A DNA stretch of 56,050 nt from Ensifer sp. IC3342. Lineage in GTDB: Bacteria; Pseudomonadota; Alphaproteobacteria; Rhizobiales; Rhizobiaceae. The notes under the pieces were generated by a model that saw only the letters and a list, made by a program, of their open reading frames with translations, did not search any database and was not told the DNA's origin. The stretch is from assembly GCF_020193655.1 (NCBI RefSeq), contig NZ_JADYVE010000022.1, positions 1 to 56,050 of the forward strand. The letters run 5' to 3'. Positions within the stretch are counted from its first letter, which is position 1; each line of letters opens with the position of its first letter. A program made the position numbers and the translations under genes. Below are positions 52,492-56,050 of this stretch, piece by piece.

Positions 52492-53499
52492 ATGAGTATC
52501 TCCGCAAAAGAGCTCCACAGCAGCGCGGTCATCATCGATGCCGTATGCCCGCTCCTACATGACCCCGAACGGATAGCCGATTATCAAGCCGGCGGAGTAA
52601 CTGTAATCGGGCCCACCGTCGGTTCATTGCAGAACGCTCCAGTCACATTGCGGATGATCGGCACGTGGCACAAGCGTATTCGGGAGCGTGACGATCTTTT
52701 GCTCGTTCGCACTGCAGCGGATATTCGAAAGGCCAAGGCTACGGGCAAGACCGGGATCATCATGCACTTTCAGGGTCCCGAACCAATTGAGGATAGCCTT
52801 GATCTCATCGACGCATACAAAGCGCTCGGCGTTGGAATTATGCAGCTTGCGTATAACGTCAAAAACCGCATTGGCGACGGTTGCGAAGAGCGAACTGATG
52901 CAGGCCTTAGTCGCTTTGGGTTGCAGGTCATTGAGCGTATGAACGCTGTCGGAATGATCGTCGACTGCGCTCATACCGGCACCAGAACCACAATGGATGC
53001 AATCGAGCACTCTTCAGCGCCAGTGATAATCTCTCACGCAAACGCCAAATCCGTTCACCCATCGCGACGCAACATCTCCGATGATTTGATCAGGGCCATT
53101 GCTGGGAACGGCGGTACAATCGGCGTCGTCGGTTTTCCAGGATTCGTTTCAAGCGACAGCCGGCCGACACTTGATCAGTTCATCGATCACATCGCTCACA
53201 TGAGTGATCTCGTTGGCACGCAACACGTCACCATTGGCATCGACTACTACACCGGCCAGTTCCCATATCTCGACGATGCCGCCTCAATGCAGGAGTACTG
53301 GCAAGCCATAGCCGACGGAATCTGGACCCGCGAAGCCTATCCAGAGCCGCCGCACTACTATCCGGCGGGCATAGAAACGCCCAAAGGCATGGCGTGCCTA
53401 ACTGAACGTCTCCTTCAAAGAGGTTTTACAGAAGAGGATATCCGCAAGATCTATGGGGAGAACTTGATCCGCGTCTACCAAAGGGTGTGGGGCGAATGA
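52492..53499 (+). CDS. M19 (membrane-dipeptidase family) protein, second copy with altered metal site
   Basis: A 335-residue paralogue of the protein at 38.0 kb. Shared blocks are IIDAVCPLL, IMHFQGPEP, GDGCEERTDAGLSRFG, VDCAHTGTRTTMDAIE, HPSRRNISDD and the ending IYGENLIRVYQRVWGE. As in the first copy, HxD is absent near residue 14 and the Glu position reads FQG, while the later His residues are kept. Two copies with the same loss argue for a shared altered function rather than decay. It lies in the RidA-DadA operon and its stop overlaps the start of the next gene. The ribosome site is aggaag before ATG 52492. Confidence 0.8.
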   Translation: MSISAKELHSSAVIIDAVCPLLHDPERIADYQAGGVTVIGPTVGSLQNAPVTLRMIGTWHKRIRERDDLLLVRTAADIRKAKATGKTGIIMHFQGPEPIEDSLDLIDAYKALGVGIMQLAYNVKNRIGDGCEERTDAGLSRFGLQVIERMNAVGMIVDCAHTGTRTTMDAIEHSSAPVIISHANAKSVHPSRRNISDDLIRAIAGNGGTIGVVGFPGFVSSDSRPTLDQFIDHIAHMSDLVGTQHVTIGIDYYTGQFPYLDDAASMQEYWQAIADGIWTREAYPEPPHYYPAGIETPKGMACLTERLLQRGFTEEDIRKIYGENLIRVYQRVWGE

Positions 53500-54272
53500 C
53501 CGCTCGAAAGCCTCAACAAAATGCGGCGGTTGCGCGGCCTCGAACGTTTGCTGGGCATGCTGGGTCATTGTCTACGATCGTGCCTTCTTCCGTCGGAAGG
53601 CGAGCTAAATCAAAGGCTAAAATGACGGCAGACTCGTCTGAGATACCCTATTTTTCTCAATGGGAAACGCCGGAAATGACACTGCCCGTCTACGCCGAGG
53701 GGAGCTCAGCGCTAGTGAGGGATCCCCTTTGGCGCAATTCTGGCGCCGAAACCGTCGAGGAATACGCGCGCTGGGCCGTCAATGTTTGTGGAATGGCGTG
53801 TTTGAAAATGGTTCTTGCGGCACGAGGCGAGATTCACCCAACTCTTTCCCTCGCTCGCGGCTGCACCGAGTTCGGTGGCTATGTGGTCGATCATACGAAT
53901 GACAGTATCAAAGGCCTGATCTATGCACCGTTCGTTGCGTTCGTCAGAGAACGGTTTGGCTTGACCGCGAACACCCTCGTCAAGGTTGACAGCAAAAACA
54001 TTCCCGCATTGCTCTCACGATGGCAGTTCTTCATCGCTTCGGTTCACAGCGAAATTCGCTGGCCGAGCCGTACACCTCCGACCAAAGGAGGGCACTTGGT
54101 GCTGGTCACTGCGGCGACCTCAGATGCGATACGCTTTCACAATCCCTCAGGTCACGACGCCGAATCCCAAGCGAACGTGGTTTTGCCACTTAACGAATTT
54201 GACCGCTTTTTCGCAAATCGTGGCATCGGCCTGTGCTGTTTGAAACAGGAATCGCGCAGGTCTCGCCTCTGA
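53496..54272 (+). CDS. C39-like cysteine peptidase-fold protein
   Basis: A 258-residue protein whose core matches the C39-like (peptidase_C39_2) papain fold: NVCGMACLKMVLAARG with the candidate nucleophile Cys near residue 97, GGHLVLVTAA with His near residue 199, and FHNPSG where an Asp/Asn completes the triad. No signal peptide is seen, so it is likely cytoplasmic. The start ATG 53496 overlaps the upstream stop (ATGA), but the first ~40 residues are basic and of low complexity; ATG 53622 (MTADSSEIPYFSQWE) may be the real start. Such proteins cleave peptides or amides or act as transglutaminase-like enzymes; the role here is unknown. Confidence 0.65.
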   Translation: MTARKPQQNAAVARPRTFAGHAGSLSTIVPSSVGRRAKSKAKMTADSSEIPYFSQWETPEMTLPVYAEGSSALVRDPLWRNSGAETVEEYARWAVNVCGMACLKMVLAARGEIHPTLSLARGCTEFGGYVVDHTNDSIKGLIYAPFVAFVRERFGLTANTLVKVDSKNIPALLSRWQFFIASVHSEIRWPSRTPPTKGGHLVLVTAATSDAIRFHNPSGHDAESQANVVLPLNEFDRFFANRGIGLCCLKQESRRSRL

Positions 54273-54346
54273 AGAAACCGAAGGAATGACCCGTGTGTGA
54301 TGTATTTGCGTGGTGTTGCGGCATGCTGTCTGTCTGAGGAGGGCCA

Positions 54347-55225
54347 ATGGACCTACGTCACTTACGATACGTCGTTGCAGCAGCCCGCAACGGGAGCTTC
54401 AGCGCTGCCGGCCATGAACTGAATGTGCGCCAACCGATCATCAGCAAACGCATCCGCGAGCTCGAAGACGAGCTTGGCGTCTTCCTGTTCGACCGCGCAA
54501 CGTCCGGAGCACGGCTAACACCGACCGGCGAGGAGTTCGTCGTCGGCGCCCGGCGCATCATCGACGCGTTCCAGCGGCTGTCCGAACGCGCCAAGGCGAG
54601 CGGAGCCGGCAAGACCGGACGCCTCGTTGTCGGCTTCTACAAGTCGATGTCATCTGGTTGCTTCCGCGTTGCCCTCAAAACGTTTCGGAGCAAGTTTCCC
54701 GGCGTCGAGGTGGAACTGCTGGAGGCCTCCTACGCCGAGCTCAAAGCGGGCGTCATGTCCGGCACGATCGATCTGGCGATCGTAGTTGCGGATACGGGAA
54801 GAACCGAGCTTCTCGACTCGATGCCTCTGTGGTCCTCGCAATTGATGGTCGCTCTGCCGGAGGACCATGCGCTCGCCGAGAAGACAACCGTTTACTGGCC
54901 GGAACTAAAGGGCGAGCGATTCCTGGTGAGCCATGATGATCCGGGCCCTGACCTCCGCAATGTCATCGTTCGCCACCTCGCCGCTCCGTCCGATCATCCC
55001 GACGTCATGCGCCAGCTGAGCCGCGAAAGCATTCTGGCCGAGTTCGCGAGCGGCCAAGGGATCAGCCTGCAGTGCGAAGGTGCCCACATTGTCCCTGAGC
55101 GGGGCGTCACCCTACGGCCGGTGCATGACGGCAATAGCGGCATCCGGCTCGGCTACATCGCCTGCTGGCGCCCGGACAATGCCAACCCCGTCCTCAAGAA
55201 CTTCTTCGACACTTTTCCGCGCTGA
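54347..55225 (+). CDS. LysR-family regulator closing the island
   Basis: A 292-residue LysR protein: MDLRHLRYVVAAARNGSFSA, the DNA-binding helix GHELNVRQPIISKRIRELEDELG, and an effector domain from GRLVVGFYKSMSSG to RLGYIACWRPDN. The ribosome site gaggaggg precedes ATG 54347. Its base composition looks more GC-rich than the operon before it, more like the left half of the window. It follows the C39-like gene by 74 bp on the same strand and might regulate that operon or belong to the neighbouring backbone. Confidence 0.88.
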   Translation: MDLRHLRYVVAAARNGSFSAAGHELNVRQPIISKRIRELEDELGVFLFDRATSGARLTPTGEEFVVGARRIIDAFQRLSERAKASGAGKTGRLVVGFYKSMSSGCFRVALKTFRSKFPGVEVELLEASYAELKAGVMSGTIDLAIVVADTGRTELLDSMPLWSSQLMVALPEDHALAEKTTVYWPELKGERFLVSHDDPGPDLRNVIVRHLAAPSDHPDVMRQLSRESILAEFASGQGISLQCEGAHIVPERGVTLRPVHDGNSGIRLGYIACWRPDNANPVLKNFFDTFPR

Positions 55226-55463
55226 TTGATTCTCGGCAGCCGCGGCCGCTGCCTTAGATGGGCGGCCAGGACCGAGACGAGCAAGTATTTTTTCGCGCGT
55301 CTACGCCTGGCTACTAGACCCACGTTTACCTTGTTGCTGCAAGCATATTTCTGCCTTTCTTGATTGTCCCCGTCGCGATCCGCTCCTCAGCCGATCGCCG
55401 GAAGCGGGGACCACATGCCGGGACATCACCATCAGGGTATCCGTCCGGTGAGGACCGCGGGTG
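55226..55463. other. Intergenic stretch between the LysR gene and the IS66 end
   Basis: No gene is seen. ggcagc (55235-55240) and gctgcc (55248-55253) form a 6-bp GC hairpin 10 bp after the LysR stop, a weak terminator candidate without a T run. The end of the IS66 element must lie in this region, but I could not identify its terminal inverted repeat. Confidence 0.35.
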
Positions 55464-55739
55464 TCACTGCTCCAAACCTTTGGCCTTTGTGACACTCTTG
55501 GGCGGTGCGTCACCCATCTCTCTGCGCACGTTGATGGTGTGCCGAAGATTATCGATACCGTCTTCCGTGAAGACAACGATGGGCTCGCTCAATTCTGAGG
55601 CTGGGAAGCTGTCGTAGGCGCTGAGGCATCCGTCCTCGGAGAACATTCCGATGGAGCAATCGTGGAGAAAGTCCTCGTCCTCCTCGAGCATTTCGGCCAC
55701 GTATTTGAGCGTGTAGAGAGAAGTGTTGCGGTATCCCAT
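55464..55739 (-). CDS. Small acidic protein associated with the IS66 element
   Basis: A 91-residue acidic protein (MGYRNTSLYTLKYVAEMLEEDEDFLHDCSI begins it; the start is quoted only in part elsewhere). It lies 18 bp downstream of the IS66 transposase end on the same strand, so it is probably an accessory gene of that element. It matches no catalytic family I recognise. The length, clear end and in-operon position favour a real gene over a shadow. Confidence 0.5.
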   Translation of the reverse strand: MGYRNTSLYTLKYVAEMLEEDEDFLHDCSIGMFSEDGCLSAYDSFPASELSEPIVVFTEDGIDNLRHTINVRREMGDAPPKSVTKAKGLEQ

Positions 55740-55757
55740 CGTCGGTCCAATCTTCGG

Positions 55758-56050
55758 TCAGGCAGCCTTGTTGGCAGCCACTTTCGAAGAAGACCAGTTC
55801 CACGGCAACAACTGTTCGAGCTGTGCGACCGGCATGTCGGCAATGCGGGCGAGAACATCGGCAAGCCATGCCTGCGGATCGACGTCGTTAAGCTTGGCGG
55901 TCATGATCAGGGTCGCCATGAAGGCGGCGCGCTGGCCACCGCGGTCCGAACCGGCGAATAGCCAGATGATATGACCGTCCTTGGCGAGCGCAGCGGTTGC
56001 TCGCAAGATGTTTTTGCCGCCTTTGTTGAGCGGTGGAAACGGGAAGGAGC
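55758..56050 (-). CDS. IS66-family transposase (TnpC), C-terminal part
   Basis: The reverse strand encodes the C-terminal domain of an IS66 TnpC transposase: LFAGSDRGGQRAAFMATLI, then AKLNDVDPQAWLADVLARIAD and the near-invariant ending LLPWNW. The protein is cut by the window edge, and upstream residues (PPLNKGGKNILRATAALAKDGH) already differ from the usual RPIALGRKN-type sequence, so the element could be rearranged. The catalytic DDE core lies outside the window. It marks the right border of the catabolic island. Confidence 0.8.
   Translation of the reverse strand, partial: SFPFPPLNKGGKNILRATAALAKDGHIIWLFAGSDRGGQRAAFMATLIMTAKLNDVDPQAWLADVLARIADMPVAQLEQLLPWNWSSSKVAANKAA

Noticed and set aside
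1..56050. tRNA or rRNA genes
   Set aside because: No cloverleaf-like or ribosomal sequence was recognised by eye on either strand; a covariance search was not possible.

Overview
The window looks like part of a rhizobial replicon, probably a plasmid or chromid of the Agrobacterium/Rhizobium/Ensifer group. The signs are a plasmid-type biotin operon (bioB-F-D-A-Z then panD) behind a textbook alphaproteobacterial BioR box, a DUF3363 relaxase with a TraG coupling protein, IS66/IS110/IS481 debris, and a hydroxyproline catabolic gene set. I cannot name the species.

Layout. (1) 1-5.3 kb is a graveyard of mobile DNA: a frameshifted tyrosine recombinase cut by the left edge, an IS110 transposase stump, a truncated and frameshifted IS481, a DUF736 gene with a stop at codon 3, an intact lytic transglycosylase, a short interrupted gene and a frameshifted IS110. 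(2) 5.4-9.7 kb holds the start of a conjugation module (relaxase, TraG, ribbon-helix-helix protein) with no trb mating-pair genes after it. (3) 9.7-15.3 kb is the reverse-strand biotin operon. bioB, bioF and bioA are intact, but bioD has two lesions and bioZ one frameshift. (4) 15.4-21.5 kb, also reverse strand, carries a LysR gene, pxpA, a fused pxpB-pxpC, a biotin-carrying carboxylase subunit and a DUF1989 protein. This is a 5-oxoprolinase or a split urea/guanidine-carboxylase-like system. (5) 21.8-27.5 kb has a maleate-isomerase-like gene, a GntR gene, an EamA exporter, and hypH and hypD. (6) 27.5-54.3 kb is a large forward-strand catabolic island: a HypR-like GntR regulator, two dipeptide-type ABC systems with three binding proteins, an S12 serine hydrolase, two M19-family proteins, a tandem metallo-beta-lactamase protein, two D-amino-acid dehydrogenases (one probably HypO), a 4-hydroxyproline epimerase, a DUF1445 protein, a class I amidotransferase-like hydrolase, a RidA protein and a C39-like protein. 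(7) A LysR gene and the end of an IS66 element close the window.

How it fits together. The four enzymes that convert trans-4-hydroxy-L-proline to alpha-ketoglutarate are all present: epimerase at 47.9 kb, oxidase at 46.7 kb, deaminase at 26.5 kb and semialdehyde dehydrogenase at 24.9 kb. They sit among dipeptide transporters and peptidase-like enzymes, which suggests uptake of small peptides containing hydroxyproline, D-residues or pyroglutamate followed by intracellular breakdown.

The strongest unannotated signal is a repeated promoter module. GGATCCAATCTACA lies 18-19 bp ahead of a TTGACA box, usually with a second GGATCC exactly 30 bp after the first inside the -35/-10 spacer. Copies or half-copies stand before hypD, the GntR gene, the first transporter operon, the S12 hydrolase, the second binding protein, the first M19 gene and the amidotransferase operon. 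They are probably the operators of one regulon, and the GntR protein at 27.6 kb is the natural candidate regulator.
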